Both the position numbers and the translations under genes were made by a program. Below are positions 34,441 to 42,552 of a stretch of DNA of 64,000 nt, one piece after another. The stretch spans positions 62,001-126,000 of the forward strand of contig SUST01000003.1 in assembly GCA_015063285.1 (NCBI GenBank). Direction: 5' to 3'. Numbering within the stretch: the stretch's first letter is position 1; every line of letters starts with the position of its first letter. The stretch is from Thermoplasmata archaeon. GTDB lineage: Archaea > Thermoplasmatota > Thermoplasmata > Methanomassiliicoccales > Methanomethylophilaceae. The notes under the pieces are model-generated. The model was given only the letters and a program-made list of their open reading frames with translations. It was not told the DNA's origin and ran no database searches.

Positions 34441-35164
34441 GCAAGAGATAGCCCGTATCATCAAGAACGGAAATTCACTGAGTGTGAATGTCACCAGGCT
34501 CTGCCGCAAGCTGGGCCTCGATGCCGGCGATCAGGTCCTCATTGATATCTCGGTGCCTGATTTCGCCGATAAGATTGTTCCGGAGAAGAGCGCCCTCACC
34601 GAAGAGGAAGCTGTCAGCGTTGTGAGATCCATCTTCGAGGAGTTTGGAAAGAAAGGTCTTTTCCTCACTCAGGTCGAGTTCTATGCTTACGAGTCCACGG
34701 GCACTCCCGATGCGATGACGAAACGTGCGGTCGATATTATGATTGAAACAGGAGAACTTACAAGGGATTCCAATGACAGGATTTGGTACGGATCTAAGGG
34801 CGATGATCCGATAAGGAAGATATTCCGTGACAGGAGGACTAGGAAACTGAACCGCGAGTCGATCTATGTCGATGACCTCGGACAGCTGGAGAGATTCGTT
34901 AGGGATTACGACGTCGTCGGTACCGTTCCCCTCTCCAGAGTGGATTTCGATATCTACGATGAGATAATCGATCACGAGTTCGCCGTCAGGACCAAGGATG
35001 ACAGGGTGTTCCTGGTATCCAACCCCTATAAGAAGGAAGGGGAGGAACGCAATGCCATCGATTTCGCTGCCAAGCACGGTCTTGAATACAAGTATATCGA
35101 TGATTACTGCTGGTATCACAAAGGGGATACGAGACTGGTCCTTTTCTGGATCAAGGATGAATGA
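34439..35164 (+). CDS. Protein with AbrB-like N-terminal domain
   Basis: 241 residues. RIIKNGNSLSVNVTRLCRKL and GLDAGDQVLIDI (residues 5-36) follow the AbrB/SpoVT pattern (gNSlxvnip..l.r.LGl..GD.v). The rest contains a charged region near residue 130 (RDRRTRKLNRES) and a C-terminal alpha/beta part. A transcription regulator of the element is likely, possibly acting on the repeats that overlap its own start. The next gene follows after 9 bp. Confidence 0.65.
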   Translation: MQEIARIIKNGNSLSVNVTRLCRKLGLDAGDQVLIDISVPDFADKIVPEKSALTEEEAVSVVRSIFEEFGKKGLFLTQVEFYAYESTGTPDAMTKRAVDIMIETGELTRDSNDRIWYGSKGDDPIRKIFRDRRTRKLNRESIYVDDLGQLERFVRDYDVVGTVPLSRVDFDIYDEIIDHEFAVRTKDDRVFLVSNPYKKEGEERNAIDFAAKHGLEYKYIDDYCWYHKGDTRLVLFWIKDE

Positions 35165-35173
35165 GGTGATGAA

Positions 35174-35473
35174 ATGGATTCTCAGAAGGTTTTGACCATA
35201 GTCGCTATTGCATTGTTGGCCGTTGTAGCGGTCGAAGGGGCCGTTCTCATAACGAACGGAGGATCGCATGCAGATGACGATTCTACCGATTTCCTGAAGG
35301 AGCAGGTAGAACTTCTCAGCAAGAAAGGCGGGACGATCAATTTCGTCAGTGCCGGTCATATCGAGATCAAGGCAGGAACCATTCTGTCAGTTCATGGCGA
35401 CATCATCTATTACGAATCGATCAGAGCTTCCTATCCTCTGTCTTCAATCCAATCCATCAGGATAAACGCCTGA
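35174..35473 (+). CDS. Small protein with N-terminal membrane helix
   Basis: 99 residues with GAGGTGAT before the ATG. One N-terminal helix (VLTIVAIALLAVVAVEGAVL) is followed by a short extracellular part (TINFVSAGHIEIKAGTILSV) likely to be beta. No family is recognised. Probably co-transcribed with the AbrB-like gene. Confidence 0.65.
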   Translation: MDSQKVLTIVAIALLAVVAVEGAVLITNGGSHADDDSTDFLKEQVELLSKKGGTINFVSAGHIEIKAGTILSVHGDIIYYESIRASYPLSSIQSIRINA

Positions 35474-35483
35474 TCTGAAAACC

Positions 35484-35500
35484 GGAGGGCCATACCCTCC
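35484..35500. terminator. Hairpin between convergent genes
   Basis: GGAGGG 35484-35489 pairs with CCCTCC 35495-35500, between the stops of the 35174-35473 and 35510-35788 genes. Confidence 0.55.
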
Positions 35501-35509
35501 ATTTCAATA

Positions 35510-35788
35510 TCAATTCTTCATCGCTTCGTTGATAATCTCGATGTGCTCGGCGACGGTCTTCCCTTTTTCAGTGAGGATGAGATATTCGGTGTTCCATCTC
35601 ATGCTCTCGTCGCTGTATGTGGAAACGAGACCGGCATCTATGAGCTTGTTGATCATAGCGTACTTGGTCTTCTCCCCTCCCTTGTCGACCCTGACGATAT
35701 CCGTCTTGGTCATATTGGGATTGTTCCTGATGATCCATAGAATGCTGAGAGCGTATTTCTCCTCGAGCAGCGATGAGTTCCAATCCAT
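35510..35788 (-). CDS. Winged-helix regulator next to the integrase
   Basis: 92 residues. MTKTDIVRVDKGGEKTKYAM is a helix-turn-helix and AGLVSTYSDESMRWNTEYLI the wing, a PadR/ArsR-like build. It is divergent from the integrase gene and the 170-bp region between contains paired operator-like repeats. By position it could decide between integrated and excised states of the element; this is inference. Confidence 0.7.
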   Translation of the reverse strand: MDWNSSLLEEKYALSILWIIRNNPNMTKTDIVRVDKGGEKTKYAMINKLIDAGLVSTYSDESMRWNTEYLILTEKGKTVAEHIEIINEAMKN

Positions 35789-35792
35789 TACA

Positions 35793-35874
35793 GTAGTTAT
35801 TACCGAGTAATATTTTAACAGTTCCTATCAAACACCCGTTTAACTCGGTATTTTCTTACAGTGTAGTTTTTACC
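35793..35874. promoter_or_regulatory. Operator-like repeats between regulator and integrase
   Basis: GTAGTTATTACC (35793-35804) recurs as GTAGTTTTTACC (35863-35874). ACCGAGT (35802-35808) is inverted as ACTCGGT (35843-35849). Both lie between the divergent starts at 35788 and 35959. Confidence 0.5.
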
Positions 35875-35958
35875 AACAATTAAATACACGGTTGCCAATG
35901 CAATATACAGAGCGAAAGAACCCGGCAATCGGGAACATAGCTCACAGGAGGTAATGAA

Positions 35959-36894
35959 TTGGGAAGAAATCCACTCGGAGAATACCTGGATCGCTATCTG
36001 GATACCATACGCGAAGTGTATTCTGAGGAGACGTTCAAGAACCGTGTCCGCAGATACCACAGGATGGAGTCCAAGGTGCAGATCCTGGTCAAAGAGGGAA
36101 AGATGAGGTCCATGTCCCCCAAGAACTGGACTGAGAACGATGTGCGCGAGTACATACTCTACTGCAAGGGTCTGGTCAGCACTGCCGATATGGTCCATGA
36201 GATCAACGCTCTGAACCAGCTGCTGCTGTACCTCGACAATCCTGCGGTCCAGCTGTGCCTTGCGCACAATCCGATGCTCAAGCCGAACTTCAAGGGGACT
36301 AGGAGGAAGGACAGCATGTCCGACGACATGTACGACCTCATCCTCGAAAGGTCGAAGATCATAGACACCGGCGATTTCAATCTGGTCAGGGCCTACGCCC
36401 TGGTCCTGATGAGCATCACCACCGGCACTAGGAACAAGGAGATCCGTTTCGCCGATGTGAAGGACGTCGATACCACCCTGTGGACATTCGACATCATCCA
36501 CGTCAAAGGCGAGGCGACTTACGGGATGCCGAGGACCGTTCCGCTGCATCCCGATGTCCGCAGGATCCTCACTCTGTACCTCGTGCTACGCGAAAAGTGG
36601 TTGGCGGACAATAACGTGAAGTCACAAGCGCTATTCCCATCCAAAGATAGTTCTGACGGCTATCTGTCCGGCAACTCGATCCGCAAGATCAAGACCGTCG
36701 TGGAAAAGGACCTCGGAATCAAATTCGACCTCCGCATGTGCCGGAGGACCTTCGGACAGAGATATCTCGATAACGATCTGGATATCGAATCCGTATCGGT
36801 CCTCATGGGGCATGCGAGCACAAAGACAACGGAGGGATTCTACAGCAGGAAGAGGCTCAACAAGGCTGTCGAGAATGCTAAGAGCACATGGTGA
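35959..36894 (+). CDS. int: Tyrosine recombinase (integrase)
   Basis: 311 residues from a TTG start with AGGAGGT five to ten bases upstream. Cuts and rejoins DNA at the tRNA-Ala target. The N-terminal SAM-like domain (about 1-110) binds DNA arms. Catalytic-domain residues: Arg in TGTRNKEI, Lys in VKGEATYG, box II FDLRMCRRTFG (the usual first His is not present), His in LMGHAST, and the nucleophile Tyr in GFYSRKR. It ends 110 bp before the attachment core, pointing to the tRNA. Confidence 0.9.
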   Translation: MGRNPLGEYLDRYLDTIREVYSEETFKNRVRRYHRMESKVQILVKEGKMRSMSPKNWTENDVREYILYCKGLVSTADMVHEINALNQLLLYLDNPAVQLCLAHNPMLKPNFKGTRRKDSMSDDMYDLILERSKIIDTGDFNLVRAYALVLMSITTGTRNKEIRFADVKDVDTTLWTFDIIHVKGEATYGMPRTVPLHPDVRRILTLYLVLREKWLADNNVKSQALFPSKDSSDGYLSGNSIRKIKTVVEKDLGIKFDLRMCRRTFGQRYLDNDLDIESVSVLMGHASTKTTEGFYSRKRLNKAVENAKSTW

Positions 36895-36940
36895 TCTCAA
36901 GCGGAAAACAGTTTCCTGTATCGAAATTCATTACTTTCCT

Positions 36941-36986
36941 GACAATTGTCCACGTGGCGGACAAGGTTTCTGTCCACTTTTGGACA
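36941..36986. repeat. GGACAA-type inverted repeats by attR
   Basis: GACAATTGTC (36941-36950) is a perfect palindrome; TTGTCC (36946-36951) pairs with GGACAA (36959-36964); TGTCCA (36971-36976) pairs with TGGACA (36981-36986). The same unit makes up the left iterons, so these are likely integrase arm sites. Confidence 0.6.
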
Positions 36987-37004
36987 ATCTGGGTATGAAG
37001 TGAA

Positions 37005-37020
37005 AGTGGACAAGGCGAGA
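37005..37020. other. attR core within the tRNA-Ala 3' end
   Basis: AGTGGACAAGGCGAGA, identical to 2782-2797. Integration rebuilds the whole tRNA on this side. Confidence 0.8.
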
Positions 37021-37081
37021 TTCGAACTCGCGGCCTCTTCGTTGCGAACGAAGCGATCTAACCGGGCTGATCTACTTGCCC
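37008..37081 (-). tRNA. tRNA-Ala (anticodon CGC)
   Basis: On the minus strand GGGCAAG pairs with CTTGTCC as acceptor stem, with the G3:U70 wobble pair that marks alanine tRNAs. The anticodon stem CTTCG/CGAAG encloses TTCGCAA (anticodon CGC, reading GCG). The T arm has GTTCGAATC. CCA is not encoded. 74 bases. Confidence 0.92.
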
Positions 37082-37254
37082 ATTAAGAATTCCCGGCAGG
37101 CATCTGTACTGAGAAGTCCAATAAAAACCTTGGCACTGCCAGAAGTTTGGCATTCTATCTGTGCTCATGGTATTCTGGCGATCCGGATTTATAATGATCA
37201 GGATGGGATATTATGTGGTGAACGTTATATGAAATCACTGTGATTCAAGCCTTC

Positions 37255-37656
37255 ATGGTTCAATTAACTGAAGAGATGCTCGAAGAGATGAAGGCGACAG
37301 GAATCATTTCCTTCGCTACCGCATCAAAGGACGGAACACCCAACGTTGTGCCTGTAGGAATGATATTCCTGGGCGATGACGGTAATATTTGGCTTGTGGA
37401 CAACTACCTAAACAAGACTCTTGCAAACCTGAAGGAGAATCCCAAAGCGGCATTCTTCGTATGGAACAGGGATTTCAAGGAGTCCTATCAGATCAAAGGA
37501 ACAGTCATCATAGAGAATTCCGGATCGGATTATCTTAAAGCTGTTTCCATTGCCCATTCCAAGAAGGAGACCTATCCTGCCAAGAATCTGATAAAGATGA
37601 AGGTGGAGGAGGTCTTCTACGTCACGCCCGGCGATCACGCTGGACAGAAACTCTAA
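37255..37656 (+). CDS. Pyridoxamine 5'-phosphate oxidase-like flavin/F420-binding protein
   Basis: 133 residues, start ATG 37255. GIISFATASKDGTPNVVPVG and NIWLVDNYLNKTLANLKENP are the split beta-barrel pattern of the PNPOx-like family, small FMN- or F420-binding proteins. In methanogens such proteins are usually uncharacterised reductases or flavin carriers. Single gene with a hairpin (about 37667-37684) after the stop. Confidence 0.8.
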   Translation: MVQLTEEMLEEMKATGIISFATASKDGTPNVVPVGMIFLGDDGNIWLVDNYLNKTLANLKENPKAAFFVWNRDFKESYQIKGTVIIENSGSDYLKAVSIAHSKKETYPAKNLIKMKVEEVFYVTPGDHAGQKL

Positions 37657-37694
37657 AATCAATCAGCTCCCGGGTCTCCGGGGGCGTCTTGTTT

Positions 37695-37862
37695 TCATTC
37701 GTCCTTCGGTTTGAGCAACCAGGGTGCTGCACCCATCACTGCTCCGATCGGGATCATGATGAGGTCGACCAGCAGGTTGTGGTTGTAGTAGTACATGAAA
37801 GCGGTGAGAGCAGCACCGACGACGGCCCCTATGATGAGTCCGTGCTTCATTTGGGGGATCAT
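37695..37862 (-). CDS. Small two-span membrane protein
   Basis: 55 residues, start overlapping the purB stop. Two hydrophobic segments (LIIGAVVGAALTAFMYYY and LIMIPIGAVMGAAPWLL) with a Gly-zipper look. Unknown function; coupled downstream of purB. Confidence 0.6.
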   Translation of the reverse strand: MIPQMKHGLIIGAVVGAALTAFMYYYNHNLLVDLIMIPIGAVMGAAPWLLKPKDE

Positions 37863-39229
37863 CACGGCACCTGCCTTCCGGTCACGTTCTCTGCTGCCTC
37901 CACCATCTTGTCGACTATCTCCCTTGCACCGCCGACATAGTTGGCGGCATCCATGGTGGCGATGATCTCTTCCTCGGTGAGGACGCCTTTCAGGCCTTCC
38001 CTTTCCAGGAGGACATCCCTGAGGTGCCTCTTCTGATCCTCTGCGATCATTGAGCATTCGCGGATGATCTCGTGGGCATCCTGCCTTCCGATTCCCTTTT
38101 CGGTTAGTTTCATCATGAGGGGTTCGGCCATCACGAGACCTCTGGACGATTCGATGTTCTCCAGCATCTTGTCTGAATGGACCTCGAGTCCCTCGAAGAT
38201 CCAATTCATCTTCTTCAGGATCTCGTCAGTTAGGATGAACACGTGGGGGAGGGTGAACCTCTCAGTTGACGAGTTGGACAGATCTCTCTCGTGCCAAAGG
38301 ACCTGACTTTCGAACGTGGGTGTGACGAATCCTCTGATAACCCTTGCCAGACCGCAACAGTTCTCTGAGTTCATGGGGTTGCGCTTCTGGGCCATCGTTG
38401 AACTGCCGACCTGCTTCTTCACATCGAAGAATTCGGAAGCCTCTCCAATCTCGGATCTCTGGAGGTTCCTGACCTCCGTCCCGTATCTCTCGATGGAAGT
38501 GGCGATGTTCGCCATAAGGCAGATGACTTCGGTGTATCTGTCGCGTCCGACTACCTGTGTGGCTGCAGGCTCATAGGTAAGTTCAAGGTCGTTCATAACC
38601 CTCTTCTGTATTTCGAAGAAGTTCTTTCCCAGAGCGGCACCGGTACCGACGGCTCCAGCCATCTTTCCAGCGCAGGCCCTCGGCATGCACTCGATTATCC
38701 TCTCTCTGTGCCTGATCATCTCTGCAATGTATCCAGCAATCTTGAATCCGAATGTGATCGGTATAGCGAACTGAGCATGTGTCCTTCCGATCTCGAGGGT
38801 GTCCCTTTCCCTCTTCGCGATTACCGCCAGTGTGTATATGAAGTCCTCAACGTCCTTGAGAATTATCTCCATGGCGGCTTTGATCTGCAGAGCTGTTGCA
38901 GTATCGACGATATCGTTGGAGGTCGCTCCAAGGTGGACATACCTTCCGGCATCTCCCTCGCATTTCTCGGTCATGGCTTTGACCATGGCCATGAGGTCGT
39001 GCCTGGTCTCCGACTCGATTTCTTTGATCCTCTGTACGCTGACGACGTCCAGACTTGCAACGCGTGTGATCTCTTTCGCATCAGCCTCGGAGATTGTTCC
39101 GAGGGATGCGTGCGCCCTGGCAAGTGCGGCTTCTACGTACATCTGGTTCTGGATACGGCTCTCCTCCGAGAAGACTGCCTTCATGTCGGGGCGCCCGTAC
39201 CTGTAGTCGAGGGGACAACTGTTGCTCAT
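37862..39229 (-). CDS. purB: Adenylosuccinate lyase
   Basis: 455 residues. Splits SAICAR to AICAR and adenylosuccinate to AMP in purine synthesis, releasing fumarate. Signature GSSTMAQKRNP (fumarase/aspartase family loop) near residue 275 and TSNDIVDTA, HLGATSNDI near residue 90 identify it. Start at MSNSCPLDYRYG (39229). Normal length. Confidence 0.93.
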   Translation of the reverse strand: MSNSCPLDYRYGRPDMKAVFSEESRIQNQMYVEAALARAHASLGTISEADAKEITRVASLDVVSVQRIKEIESETRHDLMAMVKAMTEKCEGDAGRYVHLGATSNDIVDTATALQIKAAMEIILKDVEDFIYTLAVIAKRERDTLEIGRTHAQFAIPITFGFKIAGYIAEMIRHRERIIECMPRACAGKMAGAVGTGAALGKNFFEIQKRVMNDLELTYEPAATQVVGRDRYTEVICLMANIATSIERYGTEVRNLQRSEIGEASEFFDVKKQVGSSTMAQKRNPMNSENCCGLARVIRGFVTPTFESQVLWHERDLSNSSTERFTLPHVFILTDEILKKMNWIFEGLEVHSDKMLENIESSRGLVMAEPLMMKLTEKGIGRQDAHEIIRECSMIAEDQKRHLRDVLLEREGLKGVLTEEEIIATMDAANYVGGAREIVDKMVEAAENVTGRQVP

Positions 39230-39288
39230 TGAAATCGATACGGCGATTGTGAGTGCCACTTATAAGTCTATGTGCACGGATGCGCGCA

Positions 39289-40779
39289 TCATAGGTACTT
39301 GCGATAATCGTACCTGCCGTCCCTGATCCTGTCTATGACCTCTTTTCCAATCAGTTCAAGTTCGTCTCTGCGGAATAATCCTGATCTGATCCCTCTGAAT
39401 CCCTGGGCGGACATGAGTCCGACGTTGCATGTTCCCACACCGAACATCCTTTGGACGGGCCCAGAAATGACATCGCACATCTGGACTTTGTCGTATCTTA
39501 TGTACTCTCTCTGTCTGTCATAGGCGCCGATGATGAACAGGAACGTTTCCTGCCCCATCTCGAACTCCCTGTTCTTCTGGGCAAGTATCCCGTGGACGAT
39601 GAGCAGAATGGGGATGACGACAGCAAGCATCGCAACAGCGGCATACAGGATGTACTCGGCGTAATTCTTGGAACCGATGTCATAGCTGAGTGTGACGAAG
39701 AAGTATAGGGTGATGCCTACCGCCAGGAAAACCGTCGCCCAGAGAATCTTGTAGGTCATGGTGGGAACCAGCGATTCCTTGGGCTGAGTCTGATGGTTGC
39801 TGTCGAATATGAATTCGGGGACCAGTTGTTTCGTCAAGGAATCCACGATTTTCCTGTTCTTCAGAGGGCAGAGCAGTGGAAGTCCCTCGTTGTCTGCAAG
39901 ACCTACCACCTCTGCTTCGAGGAGGGATTTCCCCATGGCGCGGGCGAGCAGAGGTTCCCTAATGCGTACCGAATTCACTTTCTTTATGTTGAAGGAGCTG
40001 CGGTACTTGTTGATCAGTCCGCTCTCAACGGTGATCGTGTCATCGATGCGGTATATCCTGTAATTGTAGTATCTCAAGATGGTCCTTATCCAAGGGATGA
40101 TGGAGGTGAATCCGAACATCAGCCATCCCAGCAGTGAGGATCCCTCTCCGACGAACATCGTTATCAAAGAGTATGCTAGGAAAATCAATCCCAGGATCGA
40201 AGACCTGGTAGGCTGTCCGAAGAAACCGTGGAGTATGACGTCGAAGTTGCTCACATCGACTAGCGTCTCCTCCATCTTGTCCTCCTCGATAACCATCTGT
40301 TTCTGGAAGATCTTGGCAGACACCATCTCGCGCAGTCTGTCCGCTTCGTCCTTCTCTAGCGTAAGTGAGGCTTCAGCGGACATAGAGTTCACGGACGAGT
40401 TCACGTTGAAAAGCAGTGTGGTGGTGCCGAATATATGGTTGATGAAGCTCCTGCGGACATTGACTGATGCCAGCTTCGAGTACTGAATCCTGCTGGTGTT
40501 CTTGAAGAAGGTGTCCTTCACCACGACTATCTCCGTAGGCCCGAATGTGAACGTGGTCTTCATCCAGATTCTGATGGAGATGAAAATGTAGACGATGCCT
40601 ACGATAGCAACTATCCACAGTGCGGGGTTCCCTAGGAAGACCCCTCCAGATGACGCCGATCCGACAAGCCCCATTATCCCAAGCATGATCAGTATGGATA
40701 CCATGCTTTGGACCACGATGGTGAAATGGTTCCTGTATACCCTGGATTCCAGGTCGACTTCGTTCGTCTGTTCGTCCAT
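39289..40779 (-). CDS. PH-domain membrane protein, YdbT-like
   Basis: 496 residues with pairs of membrane helices and three bacterial-PH (DUF304) domains, each recognisable by patterns such as RIQYSKLASVNVRRSF, KYRSSFNIKKVNSVRIREPL and IRYDKVQMCDVISGPVQRMF. Works as a pair with the next-upstream YdbS-like gene (1 bp apart). In bacteria the pair is linked to envelope protection and resistance to secreted amoeba/bacteriocin-like agents; in archaea the role is open. Confidence 0.8.
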   Translation of the reverse strand: MDEQTNEVDLESRVYRNHFTIVVQSMVSILIMLGIMGLVGSASSGGVFLGNPALWIVAIVGIVYIFISIRIWMKTTFTFGPTEIVVVKDTFFKNTSRIQYSKLASVNVRRSFINHIFGTTTLLFNVNSSVNSMSAEASLTLEKDEADRLREMVSAKIFQKQMVIEEDKMEETLVDVSNFDVILHGFFGQPTRSSILGLIFLAYSLITMFVGEGSSLLGWLMFGFTSIIPWIRTILRYYNYRIYRIDDTITVESGLINKYRSSFNIKKVNSVRIREPLLARAMGKSLLEAEVVGLADNEGLPLLCPLKNRKIVDSLTKQLVPEFIFDSNHQTQPKESLVPTMTYKILWATVFLAVGITLYFFVTLSYDIGSKNYAEYILYAAVAMLAVVIPILLIVHGILAQKNREFEMGQETFLFIIGAYDRQREYIRYDKVQMCDVISGPVQRMFGVGTCNVGLMSAQGFRGIRSGLFRRDELELIGKEVIDRIRDGRYDYRKYL

Positions 40780-40780
40780 C

Positions 40781-41299
40781 TTAATCACGGTCTTTCAGGA
40801 GACTGACCACACATTCGTTGAGCTTCGAAGCGACGCTCTCTGCCGTTTCGATATCGAGGTATTCGAGAACCGCCGTCCCTCCGGCAGTTGTTATGTTTAC
40901 ATCGGCCAGTCCGAACATCCTGTTGATGGGTCCTTTGGCTACCTGCACCTGATGTATCCTCTCGATGGGGACAAGCGTATGGGTGATGACCAGCACTCCT
41001 CTTCTGATTTCTGCTTTCTCGTCATCGATTCTGTAGCGGTAGCGCATGAAGAAAATCTGCGGGCCCAGAATGAAGTATACGGCTATCACGATGAGCAGGC
41101 CAAGGATCAGATACAATGCAGTATCGTACCATTCTCCCAACTGAGGCTTCATGAATACCAGAATCGCGGCTCCAATTAAGATTAGCACTGCCATCGCGAT
41201 GACATTCCTGACATACATCGCCTTCTTGCATGTCGGCTGCAGTCTGTGATACCCGTCCGAGGTCATTCCGGATTCGTCAACGGCGAACTCATCGCTCAT
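40781..41299 (-). CDS. PH-domain membrane protein, YdbS-like
   Basis: 172 residues from MSDEFAVDESG. Two membrane helices (about 35-58 and 62-82) and one bacterial-PH domain (HTLVPIERIHQVQVAKGPIN, FGLADVNITTAGGTA). Partner of the YdbT-like gene downstream. Confidence 0.82.
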   Translation of the reverse strand: MSDEFAVDESGMTSDGYHRLQPTCKKAMYVRNVIAMAVLILIGAAILVFMKPQLGEWYDTALYLILGLLIVIAVYFILGPQIFFMRYRYRIDDEKAEIRRGVLVITHTLVPIERIHQVQVAKGPINRMFGLADVNITTAGGTAVLEYLDIETAESVASKLNECVVSLLKDRD

Positions 41300-41498
41300 G
41301 AATCCCGATTCGCATAACGACGGATATAAGTGTGACGATGATCGTCTGTTATTCGAAAGCGAGGCGTTTAAATCCTCAAATGGAACGGGAAATACGTGTC
41401 CAACTCGGCAAATCTTTATAAATAACATCCTAATATGCACGAATAAAGTGGGCCATGCTTATCTCATGGTCAATGCGAACATAGTGAGTTGAACATTT

Positions 41499-42482
41499 AT
41501 GGAAGATTTCGTGGAGGAAATTCAGCAGCAGGATTCTCAGGAACAGCAGGCGCAGGCAGAAGAGGCTATCGAGCAGGTAGCCGAAACCGCAGAGGAGACG
41601 TCTATCACCTCTGAGGAAGGTCTCGCAGCAATGGAGGAGAAGCGCAGCATCGTTAACGAGGATGCAGAGAAGCACAGGAAGCTCAGGGACGAGCTCAACA
41701 ACCAGACCAAAGAGTGGAAGGCCAAGAGGGACGAGCTCAACGGTCAGGTCAGGGAACTTGTCGACCAGGCAGGAAAGTGCAGGGAGGAGCGCGACTCCTA
41801 CAACCAGAAGGTAAGGGAAACAAAGGAGCTCAGGGACGAGTGGAACCAGAAGGTAACCGCACTCAAAGAGCAGCTCGCACCTTACAGGACTGAGAAGACA
41901 GAGGAGAAGGACCAGGTCCCCCTCAAACAGCTGAAGAAGCAGCTCCAGGATCTCGAATACATGCAGCAGACGATGCCCCTTGGAAAGGACAAGGAGAACG
42001 GCATCGTCAAGCAGATATCCGTCCTCGCAAAGCAGATCGAGGAGAGGGAGAAGACCTACGAGCAGAACGATGAGATGAAAGGTCTCGTCGCACAGCTCAG
42101 GGAGGCAAAGGCCCAGGCAGAGACTTACCACCACCAGGTGTCCGAGTACGCAGAGCAGGCCCAGGCCGCTCACGACAAGATGATCGGCTACTACGAGCAG
42201 GCAGACAAGCTCAGGAAGGAAGCCGACGCTGCCCAGGCAAAGTTCATAGAGTGCAAGCAGGCTGCCGATGAGGAGCACAAGAAGCACATCGAGCAGATCA
42301 AGTCCGTTCACGAGATGGACAAGGATGCCGCAGCATTCAAGAACAAGAAGAACAGCGTCAAGAAGAAGAAGGTCGACGAGTCCGGTAAGAAAGAAGCAAA
42401 GGAGATCTTCGAGCGCTTCAAGGCGGGAGAGAAACTCTCCACTGAGGACCTCATGGCCCTCCAGAAGTCTGGATACCTCTGA
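41499..42482 (+). CDS. Long coiled-coil protein
   Basis: 327 residues, nearly all coiled coil with heptads of Glu, Lys, Gln and Ala (EKHRKLRDELNNQTKEWKAK, LREAKAQAETYHHQVSEYAE). A conserved C-terminal end (AKEIFERFKAGEKLSTEDLM, LQKSGYL) is the pattern of a coiled-coil family found in many methanogens and Thermoplasmata. No enzyme motif; structural or ribosome-related roles have been suggested only loosely. Strong terminator downstream. Confidence 0.75.
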   Translation: MEDFVEEIQQQDSQEQQAQAEEAIEQVAETAEETSITSEEGLAAMEEKRSIVNEDAEKHRKLRDELNNQTKEWKAKRDELNGQVRELVDQAGKCREERDSYNQKVRETKELRDEWNQKVTALKEQLAPYRTEKTEEKDQVPLKQLKKQLQDLEYMQQTMPLGKDKENGIVKQISVLAKQIEEREKTYEQNDEMKGLVAQLREAKAQAETYHHQVSEYAEQAQAAHDKMIGYYEQADKLRKEADAAQAKFIECKQAADEEHKKHIEQIKSVHEMDKDAAAFKNKKNSVKKKKVDESGKKEAKEIFERFKAGEKLSTEDLMALQKSGYL

Positions 42483-42492
42483 AACCTTTCCA

Positions 42493-42515
42493 GGGGGCTT
42501 TTGCCCCCACTTTTT
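42493..42515 (+). terminator. Hairpin plus T-run
   Basis: GGGGGC 42493-42498 pairs with GCCCCC 42503-42508, followed by ACTTTTT. Confidence 0.75.
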
Positions 42516-42552
42516 CACTTAATACTTATACTCTTAACGCCATTTCATATTC

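Larger units (their letters stand above)
2782..37020 (+). mobile_element. Integrated element in tRNA-Ala(CGC), about 34 kb
   Basis: Both ends carry the same 16-bp sequence, and the right copy lies in the 3' end of tRNA-Ala. A tyrosine integrase gene ends about 110 bp from the tRNA and points to it, as is usual for archaeal tRNA-targeting elements. Contents: a rolling-circle Rep, a P-loop ATPase with membrane and surface proteins, zinc-ribbon/SPFH genes, a restriction-modification cassette, plasmid/phage-type small genes and regulators. No tailed-virus terminase, portal or capsid genes are seen, so it is a plasmid-like provirus or integrative plasmid rather than a head-tail prophage. Several of its genes contain in-frame TAG. 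Confidence 0.8.
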
